Shown here: positions 15,880 to 26,730 of the stretch, piece by piece
How positions within the stretch are numbered: the stretch's first letter is position 1
How the letters are laid out: each line of letters begins with the position of its first letter
Assembly: GCF_017948405.1 (NCBI RefSeq)
Contig: NZ_CP072844.1
Coordinates: 992,001 to 1,056,000, forward strand
Origin: Psychrosphaera aestuarii
GTDB taxonomy: Bacteria; Pseudomonadota; Gammaproteobacteria; Enterobacterales; Alteromonadaceae
DNA: 64,000 nucleotides
Direction of reading: 5' to 3'
Program-made: the position numbers and the translations under genes
The notes under the pieces: generated by a model
The model's database searches: none
What the model was told of the DNA's origin: nothing
What the model saw: the letters and a program-made list of their open reading frames with translations, nothing else

Positions 15880-17298
15880 TTAAAAATAAATGACGTCGTT
15901 TAATTGTGGAATATTGGCGTGCCATCCAACTTTTTTTGCTTCATTTTTTAGCGCCTCTTTTGCAAGCGTCTCTCCATGAACAATATATAAGTGAGGTTTT
16001 GGATCCGAGAAATTACTCAACCACGATAATAGTTGCGATTGGCTAGCATGTGCTGAAAAACCACCTAATGTATGAATTTGTGCATTAACAGCAATGGTTT
16101 CGCCAGCTAGTTTGAATGTCTTCGCACCGTCAACCAATGCTCGCCCGGGTGTCCCTTCCGCTTGATAACCAACAAACACAACATGAGACTGCCTGCGCCA
16201 TAAATTATGTTTGAAGTGATGGCGAATTCGGCCACCGTTGCACATACCGCTGCCAGCAATAATAATCGCACCATTTACTATATTGTTGATCGCCATCGAT
16301 TCTTTTGTGCTCTGAGAGTATCGCAATATAGGTAAAAATGAATGTAAACTCCGTAAGTTAGAGCGACCATTCCCCTTTGCGTCTTGAATTTGTTTTTGAT
16401 CTTCGTCGTTATAAGTGTTTTGGTACTTGTGATATACCTCTGTAACGGCAATAGCCATAGGACTATCTAAATAGGCGACTTGATGCGTTAGCAATCCCTC
16501 TTGATACAACTCACCGAGTCTAAAAATAATTTCTTGGGTTCGGCCTACCGCAAACGAAGGAATGAGTATATTTCCACCGTCACGTGAAGCTTGCAGAATG
16601 ACATCTTTAAATTCGTCTAGGGTTTCTTCCATAGACTTGTGTTCTCGGTCACCGTAAGTTGACTCAATTAATAGAATGTCAGCTTCAGATACCACGGCTG
16701 GGTCATTTAAAAGTGCAGCTTGTGAGTTTCCTAAATCGCCGGAAAATACTAATTTCTTTTTCTTATGGCCATCATCAACCCAGATTTCAACAATTGCTGA
16801 GCCAAGAATGTGACCAGCATCTCGATAATTTAATTCAATATCATCAGTGACGTTGAACCGATGACAATAAGGAACGCCTACGCAAAAGTTCATGGCACGC
16901 TCAGCATCGTCCTGTGTATAGATAGGATCAATTTCTTTTTTACCGGCGCGACGACGTTTTTTATTTTCCCATTCGGCGTCACGTTCTTGTAACGAACCAG
17001 CATCTTTAAGCAGAATATCAACAAGATCAAGAGTTGGGCGAGTCATAAAAATAGGACCGTCGTAACCCTCATTAATTAACAAGGGAATACGCCCGGAGTG
17101 ATCAAGGTGTGCGTGCGAGATGATCACAGCATCGATAAAGGTTAAATCAAAGGGCAAGGTTTGATGGTTTTTCTTTTCTTCATCACGCCGCCCTTGAAAT
17201 AAACCCGAGTCCAATAAGACAGAGCTATTCTCTGTTTTTAACAGATACATCGAGCCTGTTACTCCCTCTACTGCACCGTAAAATATTAGTTCAGCCAT
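15880..17298 (-). CDS. Beta-CASP metallo-beta-lactamase-fold hydrolase (CPSF73/RNase-type)
   Basis: A 472-residue protein with the zinc motif SHAHLDHSGRIP (His62, His64, Asp66, His67), a second-motif GDLGNSQ, and beta-CASP features including SFAVGRTQEIIF, the GSGMCNGGRIRHH region and the C-terminal VHGE. This architecture is shared with CPSF-73/YSH1-like nucleases and bacterial RNase J relatives, so it is probably an RNA (or DNA) endonuclease in the cytoplasm. A good AGAGGA site precedes ATG 17298. It is 15 bases downstream of the phosphoketolase gene and so co-transcribed. The link between an RNase-like enzyme and phosphoketolase is unexplained. Confidence 0.88.
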   Translation of the reverse strand: MAELIFYGAVEGVTGSMYLLKTENSSVLLDSGLFQGRRDEEKKNHQTLPFDLTFIDAVIISHAHLDHSGRIPLLINEGYDGPIFMTRPTLDLVDILLKDAGSLQERDAEWENKKRRRAGKKEIDPIYTQDDAERAMNFCVGVPYCHRFNVTDDIELNYRDAGHILGSAIVEIWVDDGHKKKKLVFSGDLGNSQAALLNDPAVVSEADILLIESTYGDREHKSMEETLDEFKDVILQASRDGGNILIPSFAVGRTQEIIFRLGELYQEGLLTHQVAYLDSPMAIAVTEVYHKYQNTYNDEDQKQIQDAKGNGRSNLRSLHSFLPILRYSQSTKESMAINNIVNGAIIIAGSGMCNGGRIRHHFKHNLWRRQSHVVFVGYQAEGTPGRALVDGAKTFKLAGETIAVNAQIHTLGGFSAHASQSQLLSWLSNFSDPKPHLYIVHGETLAKEALKNEAKKVGWHANIPQLNDVIYF

Positions 17299-17313
17299 TG
17301 CTTTGTCCTCTAT

Positions 17314-19680
17314 TTACCATCGCCACTGGTTTATTGCAGGGCTGTCTACCCCATGCTTATGCGCATAATCGATATGTGATTGCTGTTGCTCCTTAAGCTT
17401 GTGTTTTAATTGTAAGCCTGCAGATTGAAGTGCTGGCACGCGACTAATGGTTTCAATAGCAAGGCTAAAACGGTCTATTTTATTAATAATGGCAAGCTCT
17501 AAAGGGGTATTAATATTTCCTCTTTCTTGATAACCACGCACATGAAAGTGCTCGTGATTGTGTCGTTTGTATGTCAAACGATGGATAATCCAAGGGTAAC
17601 CATGGAAGTTAAATATTACCGGTATGTTGGCCGGAAATAAGGCATCAAAGTGCAGATCACTTAGCCCCTTAGGATGAGTGTGTTCAGATGCGAGAGTGAA
17701 TAAATCAATCACATTAATAACTCTAATTTTTAAGTCAGGAAAAGCGGTCATTAATATTTTTGTTGCCGCTAACACTTCCTTTGTTGGCACATCACCACAG
17801 CAGGCTAAAACAATATCAGGGGTGTTTTCTTCATCGGTGCTTGCCCATGACCACTTACCTATACCGGCATAAACATGTTGTTTCGCTTCCTCGTAGGATA
17901 GGTATTGAAGATGCGCTTGTTTATCACAAGTAACAACATTAATTAGGTTTTCGGACCGAAAGCATTTTTCCATCACATGTAATAAGCAGTTGGCATCAGG
18001 TGGGAAATAAGCTCGCACAACCTCTGGGTTCTTGTTTAACACTAAACTTATAAATCCTGGGTCTTGATGAGTAAACCCATTATGATCTTGACGCCAAACC
18101 GTTGAAGTAATTAGCATATTTAACGATGCAATGGGTGAGCGCCAGGTTATGTCCTTAGCGACTTCTAGCCACTTGGCATGTTGATTAAACATAGAGTCAA
18201 TCACATGAATAAATGCTTCGTAAGTTGAAATTAAGCCATGCCGCCCCGTTAGCAAATAACCTTCTAACCAGCCTTCCACTGTATGTTCCGACAACATTTC
18301 TAATACTCGGCCACTTGGGCTAAGCTCTCCGCCATCCGCATCTTCAGGTAAGTAGTTGGCTAACCACAGTTTTTTGCTAACTCTATATATATCATCAAGT
18401 TTATTTGAGCTGTTTTCATCCGGACTAAACACCCGAAAATTTGTTGGGTTTTTGTCCATTATAGAGCAACAAAATGCGCCAAGAGGTTGAGTGTTAGAAT
18501 GATAAGTCTGGCCAGGGCTGCCGACTGACACACAAAAATCTTTGCTATTAGGTAGGTTTAAAGGTTTCTTAATGCGACCAGCATTTGCATCTGGACTCAA
18601 GCTCATTTTTAAATGGTTGTCCGGTATAAATTTACTGATAGCGGCTAATAGCTGACCGTTATTATCAAATAGTTCTTCTGGCTTATAACTTGAAAGCCAA
18701 TCTGCAAGTTGATTAAATTGTTCGGCATCAGTGTGAACGGACTTTAGTGGCACTTGGTGGGAACGCCAGAAACCTTCTAACTTTTGCTTATGACTGTATT
18801 TGGGACCTGTCCAGCCTTTTGGCGAGCGCAGGATAATCATAGGCCAGTGCGCCCGAGTTGCTTGATTGTTTTTGCGAGCGGTGACCTGGATGTGCTCAAT
18901 TTGATCTAATGCCGCAGTGATCGCAGATGCCATCTCAATATGCATTTTATCCGGCTCGGATCCTTCGACAAAAATCGGGGTCCAACCATAACCACGGAAT
19001 AAACTAGTGAGTTCCTCGTTGCCAATCCTTGATAATAGTGTTGGGTTGTTTATTTTATATCCGTTTAAATGCAGAAACGGCAGTACCGCGCCATCTCTAA
19101 TTGGATTAAGAAACTTGTTGCTGTGCCACGCCGTTGCCAACGGACCGGTTTCGGCTTCGCCATCACCAACCACGACCGACACAATTAGTTTGGGGTTATC
19201 AAAGGCTGCACCAAAAGCATGCGATAAGCTATAACCTAATTCTCCACCTTCATGAATAGAACCGGGTAACTCCGGTGTGCAATGGCTTCCTAGTCCACCA
19301 GGGAATGAGAACTTTTGGCATAAGTTTTTGAGACCGTCAGCGTCAGCGGTAAACTCAGGATAATAGTGCTCAAACCCCTTCTCAAGAAAAACCGGCGCGA
19401 TAACCCCAGGAGCGCCATGCCCTGGACCAGCAATAAATATCATTGGGCATGAACGTTGAATAATTTGCCAATTTAAATGGCAGTATATGAAGGAAAGTCC
19501 GGGACTCGATCCCCAGTGGCCAATTAAGCGCTCTTTTAAATCGGCTTGTTGAAGAGGGCGGCGGAGTAAAACATTATCGCGAAGAAAGATCATTGCTGTC
19601 GCAATGTAGTTACAAGTTCGCCAAAGCTTATCAATTCCATCAAAAGGAGGAGAGGTATTGTCGTTTTTTAATACTGTCAT
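17314..19680 (-). CDS. Xylulose-5-phosphate/fructose-6-phosphate phosphoketolase
   Basis: A 788-residue thiamine-diphosphate enzyme that splits xylulose-5-phosphate (and often fructose-6-phosphate) into acetyl phosphate plus an aldose phosphate. Family marks include FIAGPGHGAPGVIAPVFLE, SIHEGGELGYSLSHAFGAAF, the ThDP motif GDGEAETGPLATAWHSNKF, HQDPGF and FNFHGYPWIIHRLTY. I chose ATG 19680, preceded by GGAGG, over the ORF-maximal ATG at 19698. No acetate kinase or phosphotransacetylase gene is adjacent; those that use the acetyl phosphate must lie elsewhere. It heads a run with the metallohydrolase and LOG genes. Confidence 0.93.
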   Translation of the reverse strand: MTVLKNDNTSPPFDGIDKLWRTCNYIATAMIFLRDNVLLRRPLQQADLKERLIGHWGSSPGLSFIYCHLNWQIIQRSCPMIFIAGPGHGAPGVIAPVFLEKGFEHYYPEFTADADGLKNLCQKFSFPGGLGSHCTPELPGSIHEGGELGYSLSHAFGAAFDNPKLIVSVVVGDGEAETGPLATAWHSNKFLNPIRDGAVLPFLHLNGYKINNPTLLSRIGNEELTSLFRGYGWTPIFVEGSEPDKMHIEMASAITAALDQIEHIQVTARKNNQATRAHWPMIILRSPKGWTGPKYSHKQKLEGFWRSHQVPLKSVHTDAEQFNQLADWLSSYKPEELFDNNGQLLAAISKFIPDNHLKMSLSPDANAGRIKKPLNLPNSKDFCVSVGSPGQTYHSNTQPLGAFCCSIMDKNPTNFRVFSPDENSSNKLDDIYRVSKKLWLANYLPEDADGGELSPSGRVLEMLSEHTVEGWLEGYLLTGRHGLISTYEAFIHVIDSMFNQHAKWLEVAKDITWRSPIASLNMLITSTVWRQDHNGFTHQDPGFISLVLNKNPEVVRAYFPPDANCLLHVMEKCFRSENLINVVTCDKQAHLQYLSYEEAKQHVYAGIGKWSWASTDEENTPDIVLACCGDVPTKEVLAATKILMTAFPDLKIRVINVIDLFTLASEHTHPKGLSDLHFDALFPANIPVIFNFHGYPWIIHRLTYKRHNHEHFHVRGYQERGNINTPLELAIINKIDRFSLAIETISRVPALQSAGLQLKHKLKEQQQSHIDYAHKHGVDSPAINQWRW

Positions 19681-19798
19681 TATTTGCCTCCAAGGCATTA
19701 GGTGACAGAACTACGGCACCAAAGAACGCTTACCTTTAGATTAGTTCAATTTTAGCGATGCTGGATGACAATGTACGGCTTTAATGATCTAGAACAAC

Positions 19799-22468
19799 TT
19801 ATGTGGGTAAATGCTCGGATAAGAATTGGCTGAAAATATCGACAGTGAGTGGTTTCGTTAAGTAGTGATCGACACCCGCGGCAAAAGCCCGATCAAAGTC
19901 CTGTTTCATTGCGTTTGCCGAAAGTCCGCAAATCAAAAGGTCATTAAAGCCTTTTTCACGCAAATTTTTAGTTGCCTGGTAGCCATCCATGATAGGCATT
20001 TGCATATCCATTAGAACTAAATCATAACGTGTGCTTTCAGCGAGTTTAATTGCTTCTAATCCATTTTCTGCTAAGTCATAAGTCATTCCAAGTAATTCAA
20101 TCATTTTTGAAGCAACCATTTGATTTATCTTATTATCTTCAACTAATAAAACGTGCGCATTAAACTGCTCGGTCGTAAGGTTATTGTTCGTTTCTGTTGA
20201 TTTTTCATTTTGATGTGAATGCGCAAGCTTAGTCAGGAACTGTCGGAAATCATTAGGTGTTATTGGGTGACTCAACAAAGGCACATCAAACTCTCGACTT
20301 AGTTCTTTTAGATTAGTGTAATCGTTCGTGTCTCCAATCAAGCCAAGCCGAACGCCTTTTTCGTTGAGTATTAAAATCTGACTTTTTAAAGTAGTCACGC
20401 TACTTGTTTGGGGTTGCAAAACAACAACCTTACTGTCGAGTGGATCATTAGCCATATCAAACGGGTGTTGAAGCTCGTCGTTCGAAGATAAAAAGGTAAC
20501 TTTTACATTATGTTGTTGCCAAAAGCGAGTCGGCATCAAAGCCTCATCCTCATTGCAAATATAATAAATGTGTTCGACAGAAGGGTGATCGAACCGAACA
20601 TGGTTATTGTCGTTGACACTATCGAGAGGCAAGGTGACCGTAAACTTGCTGCCGTGGTTAAATTTAGATTCACACCTTATTTGACCATGCATGAGTTCAA
20701 CTAAATTACTCACGATAGACAAGCCTAAGCCTGTGCCACCGTATTTTCGACTTGTCGAACCATCAGCTTGAGTAAATGACTCAAACACCTTATCTTGTTG
20801 TTTGGTGGTCATTCCCACACCAGTGTCGGACACAGAAATCTCTAAATAAGAATTGTCATTTTTGATGTAGTTAACAGAAATAGCAACATGACCTTGGTCG
20901 GTAAACTTTATAGCGTTATTACAAATGTTTAAAATTATTTGACCAATACGACTTGGATCACCTTTCAACAATGGGGGCATTGTTGAGTCAATATAAGCTC
21001 TAAGATTTAAATTTTTCTCGTAGGTTTTTGCCGTTAAACTATGGATTAGGGAATCGAGTAACTCATAGATAGAAAAATCGATTTCTTCGATAGATAATTT
21101 TCCAGCCTCTATTTTTGAGAAGTCCAGAATGTCGTTAATCACGCTCATCATAATGTTGCTAGAGTAATTAATTTTCTCTAAGTAGTTTTGTTGCGTTTTA
21201 TCTAACTCTGTCATTCTAAGTAAATCGACAAAACCAATGATGCCATTCATTGGCGTTCTGATTTCATGGCTCATATTTGCCAAAAACATACTTTTTGAAT
21301 TAGTGGCCTCTTCCGCTTTTTGCTTTTCAATTTGTAGCGCATTGTTTGTTTCGATTTGTTGCTTATTCTGAATTTCAGACTGTTCTAACAGCTTGATTGT
21401 TTGCTTGTTTTTGTCACTAAATACTTGAGCGGCCCGAGCTAATTGACCAATTTCATCTTTTTTATCTAATTCAGGAATTGACTTTACCGTCTCACCTTCG
21501 CTGAGCTTGGTGAACAAAGAGGTAATTCTGTGAATGGGCGATACGACACGGCGTACAAAAAATATTGCAGTCGACACTGACAATAGTATCGCTAAAATTA
21601 AAAAGCCGTTGGTATAACTGGAAAAAGTAGCAAGACTCTTTTCTGTACTGTCTCTGTTAAGTGCGACGTCTTGATTAACCAATTTTGATAATACGTTGGT
21701 AATATACAGAAACTCATTTGCAGAGCCAGACATCACGACATTAACTAAAAATATATAACCTCGGGTGATTTGAGTGAGTTGATTAAAACTCGTTTCTATT
21801 AATTTAATTTTATTCATCACCTCTTTGATGACTGGTTCCGGTAGGTTACTGCGAGTCACTAAATTGGATAAATTAACAAGGTGTCGTTTAAAACTTTCTA
21901 TTTGCTCAAAAGTTGGGGCATTCAAATATTTAACTGCAGCTAGCTCAGTAGAAGTAACTTCAATTTCCAAGTTTTTAATAGTTATGTTGGAGTCACTACT
22001 TTTTAGAGAGGCTCGAATATCATTTAATGGTTGTTCAATATTGCTTTTGTAAAGCTGAGTGCGCTCTCTTTTGCCATTAACAACTTGTTGAAAATTTTCT
22101 TGATAATTAGTCAAATGCCCACGTAACGCTGATATATAACCTTCAATATCTTGTTCTGTCGTTTCAGAATATTGTTTGGATTCAAACTCTGAAATATTGT
22201 TATCTATTGATTCGATTAAGCTTAAGGTGCGTGTAAGGACTGAGGCACTGCTGGTTTCTTTAAAAATAAGAACGTTGCGCTGCATGTCTAACAGTTCTTT
22301 TTCTAAATTTGCCACAATCTGGACATTAGTAATAGTTTGCTGGTTAACAGTCTGTTGGGTCTTGAAGGTGTTGAAGGTAGCACGAAACAATACCACTTCT
22401 AAAAGTAGTAAAAACGTGAGTGAAAAAAGCACTAAAAGAAGCTGTGTTTTTAAAGACGTAAGCATCAA
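19799..22468 (-). CDS. Hybrid sensor histidine kinase/response regulator (TorS-like architecture)
   Basis: An 889-residue inner-membrane hybrid kinase. A membrane segment at 8-30 and another near 288-306 enclose an about 255-residue helical periplasmic sensor. They are followed by HAMP (about 305-360), a coiled coil, HisKA with phospho-acceptor His401 in [13 protein letters not shown], and HATPase with N box [15 protein letters not shown] and [10 protein letters not shown] weak central receiver-like segment leads to a C-terminal receiver with Asp821 in LVLMDMQMP. It lies nine bases after the binding-protein gene. No Hpt domain or separate regulator is next to it, so the output partner is elsewhere. 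Confidence 0.9.
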   Translation of the reverse strand: MMLTSLKTQLLLVLFSLTFLLLLEVVLFRATFNTFKTQQTVNQQTITNVQIVANLEKELLDMQRNVLIFKETSSASVLTRTLSLIESIDNNISEFESKQYSETTEQDIEGYISALRGHLTNYQENFQQVVNGKRERTQLYKSNIEQPLNDIRASLKSSDSNITIKNLEIEVTSTELAAVKYLNAPTFEQIESFKRHLVNLSNLVTRSNLPEPVIKEVMNKIKLIETSFNQLTQITRGYIFLVNVVMSGSANEFLYITNVLSKLVNQDVALNRDSTEKSLATFSSYTNGFLILAILLSVSTAIFFVRRVVSPIHRITSLFTKLSEGETVKSIPELDKKDEIGQLARAAQVFSDKNKQTIKLLEQSEIQNKQQIETNNALQIEKQKAEEATNSKSMFLANMSHEIRTPMNGIIGFVDLLRMTELDKTQQNYLEKINYSSNIMMSVINDILDFSKIEAGKLSIEEIDFSIYELLDSLIHSLTAKTYEKNLNLRAYIDSTMPPLLKGDPSRIGQIILNICNNAIKFTDQGHVAISVNYIKNDNSYLEISVSDTGVGMTTKQQDKVFESFTQADGSTSRKYGGTGLGLSIVSNLVELMHGQIRCESKFNHGSKFTVTLPLDSVNDNNHVRFDHPSVEHIYYICNEDEALMPTRFWQQHNVKVTFLSSNDELQHPFDMANDPLDSKVVVLQPQTSSVTTLKSQILILNEKGVRLGLIGDTNDYTNLKELSREFDVPLLSHPITPNDFRQFLTKLAHSHQNEKSTETNNNLTTEQFNAHVLLVEDNKINQMVASKMIELLGMTYDLAENGLEAIKLAESTRYDLVLMDMQMPIMDGYQATKNLREKGFNDLLICGLSANAMKQDFDRAFAAGVDHYLTKPLTVDIFSQFLSEHLPT

Positions 22469-22477
22469 TTTACCAAT

Positions 22478-23758
22478 TTAGGAGTTAATAAACTCATACC
22501 ATTTTTGCAAACTGTAATCATAAGATTGCATAACTGAATTCCATACCGCAACATTACTAAATCGTTTTTCATAACTACCACCACGCCTTATTTCGCCTTG
22601 TTTTACTACGGTTTTACCGTCAGTCCCCATAAGGTTTGAAGACGCTGGCTTTCCTTGGTACCAATAATCCCACTCGGCACCACTTAGATATTTTGCCGAA
22701 CGTTGCGGATTACTAATGTAATAACCTTGTCGCGCTATAAAAGCACCTGGCCAGCCAGACAGCCACCAATTCATATAATCATAGGCCGCATCCTTTACTC
22801 GTCCCTGCGTGGCAGAGGATAGACACATCACACCATGCCAACCTCGATAGCCTTCTTTAGGTGCCGCATAGGTAACTGGAATGCCCATTCCATTTAACTG
22901 CGATGCAGCAGGAGAGAACATACTTTCAATATGGACCCTACCGGATTTCATAAATTGAACAGATTCAGGTACTGAGGTCCAAAATCCATTAAAGTGATCT
23001 TGCCGCTTTAATTCAATCAAAATATCAAAAAGCTTATCTAATTCATTATTAGAAATAGCACCGATATCGTTAAAAGTCATTAAGCCCTGTCCTTGAGCCG
23101 CTAAGGCTAGATCAAACACACCGATTGTTGGCGCGTTAACAATACCCACTTTTCCTTTGTTTTTGGGGTCTAATAACCACCCCCAACTCTCAGTCTCATA
23201 GGGAATGCCCTGTTTAATATGATTAGTGTTGTAGCCAAAGGAGTCGACATTATGTACATAAGGTAAAAAACTTAACTGGTCAGTGTGATCCGTGCCAAGT
23301 TCGCCGTTATTTTGAACGTGCAGTATTCTGTAAGGGGCGTCACCTGCACCAAAATTCGAATTCGTGTTTAGCTGCCCGGTCTTAGATAGGTTATTAATTT
23401 CATCCCAGTTTTGAATTCTTTTTTTATCAATCGCTTGAATGGCCTTCGAAGACCAAAGAACACGTATACTGTTTGACCATTGCTCATATAAGTCAAAGGA
23501 TTGCGGTGCCATTGATGCTTTTTGTAATACAGCCGCGCTGCCTCTGGGCTCAAAAACTAAGTTAATTCCTAAATCTGCCATTGCTTGCTGTCGTAGCGTT
23601 TCTTGTAACGTGACGTGGGTTCCTAAAATACGAACTGTAGTTGTCGTTTTTGAAAAAACTAACGGAGCCTTACCCATTACCCAAGCCGAACCGGCGACTT
23701 TTCCTAGTAGTTTAATTGTATTGCGCTTGGGCTCGTTTATTTTATCGTTACAGGACAT
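22478..23758 (-). CDS. Periplasmic solute-binding protein (PotD/extracellular solute-binding type), sensor partner
   Basis: A 426-residue binding protein resembling polyamine or sugar-type extracellular solute-binding proteins, with TVRILGTHVTLQETL, DLYEQWSNSIRVLW, NVDSFGYNTNHI and MNWWLSGWPGAFIARQGYY. The N-terminus KRNTIKLLGKVAGSAWVMGK looks like an export signal of a Tat-like type but lacks the full twin arginine (KR). No ABC permease or ATPase gene is nearby. It is immediately upstream of the hybrid kinase on the same strand, so it probably delivers a ligand signal to the kinase's periplasmic domain, as TorT does for TorS. The ligand is unknown. Confidence 0.82.
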   Translation of the reverse strand: MSCNDKINEPKRNTIKLLGKVAGSAWVMGKAPLVFSKTTTTVRILGTHVTLQETLRQQAMADLGINLVFEPRGSAAVLQKASMAPQSFDLYEQWSNSIRVLWSSKAIQAIDKKRIQNWDEINNLSKTGQLNTNSNFGAGDAPYRILHVQNNGELGTDHTDQLSFLPYVHNVDSFGYNTNHIKQGIPYETESWGWLLDPKNKGKVGIVNAPTIGVFDLALAAQGQGLMTFNDIGAISNNELDKLFDILIELKRQDHFNGFWTSVPESVQFMKSGRVHIESMFSPAASQLNGMGIPVTYAAPKEGYRGWHGVMCLSSATQGRVKDAAYDYMNWWLSGWPGAFIARQGYYISNPQRSAKYLSGAEWDYWYQGKPASSNLMGTDGKTVVKQGEIRRGGSYEKRFSNVAVWNSVMQSYDYSLQKWYEFINS

Positions 23759-23990
23759 ACAGTTAAATCCGTGATTAATATAAAAATATAGAGTTTTAAG
23801 CGTAGCCTAAAGCCACAGAGGTGCAATAACAGTTTACGCTATTTGTTATGGTTCGTTATTGCGAATTTAGTAATTCAGCGACGGTTTTTGGTGGTTAATC
23901 GAAAACAATGTCAATTAACGTAAATTTAATTGATTCATATTGAAGGTTTTCCGTATATAGACATACATCACTATATTTACACAAATTTTT

Positions 23991-25451
23991 ATGGAAAAGG
24001 GTTTGACCTTGAAAACCACGTTACCCAGTCAATTTAAAATGAGCACGTTGGCTATTACCTGCATTGTGCTTAGCGCCTGTAGCAGTCATTATCAAATGCC
24101 AACTGCACTGAAGCAACAGACGCTTAATTCGGATACAACGCCCGAATCATGGAGCATAGGTGCTCAAAAGAGCAAGAATCTAATTTCAGAAGGCACGTTT
24201 CAAGAATTGAACGATGACCAAATTAGGCAATTAGTTAACCGAGCGCTTTCGAATAACCTGCAGTTACAGCAACAAAATGACTCACTTAAGATAAAAGAAC
24301 AAGCCGTTATAGCCAGTGGTAGCAATTTATGGCCATCGCTAGAAGCGGGTTTAACGACTGGGCGCAGCAAGTCAGTTAATCCGAGTTCAATAAGTAATAA
24401 ATTTGATGCGGATATTACCCTTCGGTACGAATTAGATTTATGGCAAAAGCTTGCGGCTTCTGACAAAAAAGCCAACTTAGAGTACTTAGCCGAACAGGCT
24501 TTATTTGAAGAGGCCAAGCAAGCCTTAATCGCAAATGTAGTATTAGCCTGGTTTGATGTGATAGAAGCCAATAAACTTTTGAGTTTGTACTCACAACGGA
24601 TTGAAAACGCTAAACAAAACTTATCAATTATCGAGTCTGGTTATCAACAAGGTTTAAACGGCGCACTCGATGTTTATTTAGCGAGAAACGAGTTACACAG
24701 TGAAGAGTCAAGATTGGCCTTACAACAAACAACACAGTCAACGGCAATTCGTGCGCTTGAACGGCTAATCGGTGAATATCCTGCCGCTTTACTAGAAGTG
24801 AACGCTAATATTCCTACTTTTAAATCATCTTTAGATATTGGTATTCCTTCAGAGCTTATTAAGAAAAAGCCATCCTTAAAAGCGAGCTGGTATCAGTTAA
24901 TGGCAAAAGACGCTGGGCTTGCCTTTGCTCACAAGCAGCGCTTTCCAAGTTTTGTATTATCCGCATCAACAGGCGATAGTGCTGCGCGTTTTTCCGAATT
25001 ATTTAGTGCGTCTGGACTAGCCTGGAATTTAGTAGGCAACTTAACGGCGCCACTATTTGAAGGTGGAAGAATAAAAGCCAATGAGCGATCCGCTGAGTTT
25101 CAATTGCAACAAGCAGAAAAAAAATACCTAGACGATATCTATTCGGCTTTTGAAAATGTTGAAAACACGCTGTCAGCACAGCGCAGTTTAGTGGTGCGAT
25201 ACGAGTCAACAAAACAAGCAATGGAAAATGCCGTTGCGGCAGAAAAGCTAGCGTTTGAACAGTATCAAAGTGGCTTGGTAACTTACACCACAGTGCTAGA
25301 TGCGCAAAGTAGAGCCTTTGACGCACAAAGCTCATTGATTCAAATAAAAAAACAGCGGGCCGCGAATCGCATTCAACTGCAACTACAGCTAGGCACTGCA
25401 TTTATTGAAACTAATAACAATACATCGACAGGCGACACCAACAATGATTAA
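23991..25451 (+). CDS. RND efflux outer-membrane lipoprotein (TolC/NodT family)
   Basis: A 486-residue outer-membrane efflux factor. An N-terminal lipoprotein signal ends in IVLSACSS (cysteine 30), followed by the two repeats of the outer-membrane efflux family (INRAL-like QLVNRALSNNLQLQQQND; FDADITLRYELDLWQKL; the C-terminal SAQRSLVVRYESTKQAMENA and YQSGLVTYTTVLDAQ). It forms the exit duct of a tripartite pump. It is the first gene of a three-gene operon and overlaps the adaptor gene by eight bases. The start may be a few codons downstream of 23991. Substrates are not predictable. Confidence 0.88.
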   Translation: MEKGLTLKTTLPSQFKMSTLAITCIVLSACSSHYQMPTALKQQTLNSDTTPESWSIGAQKSKNLISEGTFQELNDDQIRQLVNRALSNNLQLQQQNDSLKIKEQAVIASGSNLWPSLEAGLTTGRSKSVNPSSISNKFDADITLRYELDLWQKLAASDKKANLEYLAEQALFEEAKQALIANVVLAWFDVIEANKLLSLYSQRIENAKQNLSIIESGYQQGLNGALDVYLARNELHSEESRLALQQTTQSTAIRALERLIGEYPAALLEVNANIPTFKSSLDIGIPSELIKKKPSLKASWYQLMAKDAGLAFAHKQRFPSFVLSASTGDSAARFSELFSASGLAWNLVGNLTAPLFEGGRIKANERSAEFQLQQAEKKYLDDIYSAFENVENTLSAQRSLVVRYESTKQAMENAVAAEKLAFEQYQSGLVTYTTVLDAQSRAFDAQSSLIQIKKQRAANRIQLQLQLGTAFIETNNNTSTGDTNND

Positions 25452-26730
25452 TGTGAAAAAACTAATTCTTCCAGTAGCAGTGCTAACCGGGACTATGTTC
25501 CTTTACTCTTTTATCATGTCTAATCCACCTGAGGCGCAGCGTCGCGGTCCGTCGAAAGCTTCACAAATGTCGGTTCAAGTAGAAAAGATTGAAAGTAAAG
25601 ACTATCCCATTGTGTTGGAGAGTTATGGAACGGTTCAACCAAGAACCCAGAGCGGTTTAGTTTCTCAAGTTGGTGGTCAAATTACTTATGTTAGTGATCA
25701 ATTTAGAGAAGGTGGATTTATCAGCAAAGGAGATGTTTTAGTCATTGTTGATGATAGAGATTATTTAGCAGAGGTTAATATTGCAAAATCGGGGTTGCTA
25801 TCAGCACAACAAGGTTTAGTTGAAGAGCAGGCTCGCGTTGATCAAGCCGCTACTGACTGGAAAAGACTTGGGAATAGTAAGACACCAAGCGATTTAGTAC
25901 TGCGAAAGCCTCAATTAGAAGCGGCTAAGGCAAAGGTTTTGTCAGCTGAAGCACAGCTACAAAAAGCACGATTATCATTAGAACGAACAAAAATCACTGC
26001 TCCTTATAATGGCAGAATACTGACCAAACTGGTGGATTACGGGCAGGTCATATCCGGCAATACGAAAGTGGCTGATATTTACGCCACCGATTATGTAGAA
26101 ATTCGTTTACCGATAAAAAATAAAGATTTGGCTTTAATGACTTTACCGGAAGAATTTCAAGATGAAGCCGGTACCGTGGCAGATGCCAAGCAAATCTTAT
26201 TTAAGTCTGATCTAGTTGGTGACCAAAAATGGCTCGGAAAAGCCGTTCGCACCGAAGGTGCAATTGACGAAAAATCTCAACAGCTTTATATCGTAGGACA
26301 AATTGATGAGCCATTTGTAAAAGGCGCTCATAAAACTAATCAGCGTTCTGTGCCAATTAAAATCGGTCAATATGTGACAGCAGACATTCAAGGTAAAACA
26401 TTGTCGGACGCCATCGTAATTCCAAATAAAGCGATATACCAAGGAAGTTACGTTTACATAGTTGTTGACGGCTTATTAAGAAGAACCGAAGTGTCAGTAC
26501 GTTGGCAAAATGACGAAGATGCCGTTATAGATAAAGGCCTGTCTCCAGGCGATTTATTAGTTGTTACCTCGCTTGGACAAGTTAGTTCGGGGACTCGAGT
26601 TTCAATTATTGGTGACGATGAAGCAGCTCCAAGTGGTCAAATAGAAACAAGAAAAAAAACTCGTAAAGATGACGCTACCAGAGGCAACTCAGAACAAAAA
26701 GGTAAAGCGCAAAGAGGTGAACAACAATGA
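25444..26730 (+). CDS. RND efflux periplasmic adaptor (membrane fusion protein)
   Basis: A 428-residue adaptor from ATG 25444 (overlapping the upstream stop). One N-terminal anchor (LILPVAVLTGTMFLYSFIM) is followed by the biotinyl-lipoyl halves (TVQPRTQSGLVSQVGGQI; TKITAPYNGRILTKLVDYG), a coiled-coil hairpin between about 100 and 165, and beta-barrel and membrane-proximal domains. The C-terminal tail after about residue 400 is very polar (KKTRKDDATRGNSEQKGKAQ) and unusual in length. It links the inner-membrane pump and the outer-membrane duct. The four-base ATGA overlap with the pump gene indicates coupling. Confidence 0.9.
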   Translation: MINVKKLILPVAVLTGTMFLYSFIMSNPPEAQRRGPSKASQMSVQVEKIESKDYPIVLESYGTVQPRTQSGLVSQVGGQITYVSDQFREGGFISKGDVLVIVDDRDYLAEVNIAKSGLLSAQQGLVEEQARVDQAATDWKRLGNSKTPSDLVLRKPQLEAAKAKVLSAEAQLQKARLSLERTKITAPYNGRILTKLVDYGQVISGNTKVADIYATDYVEIRLPIKNKDLALMTLPEEFQDEAGTVADAKQILFKSDLVGDQKWLGKAVRTEGAIDEKSQQLYIVGQIDEPFVKGAHKTNQRSVPIKIGQYVTADIQGKTLSDAIVIPNKAIYQGSYVYIVVDGLLRRTEVSVRWQNDEDAVIDKGLSPGDLLVVTSLGQVSSGTRVSIIGDDEAAPSGQIETRKKTRKDDATRGNSEQKGKAQRGEQQ

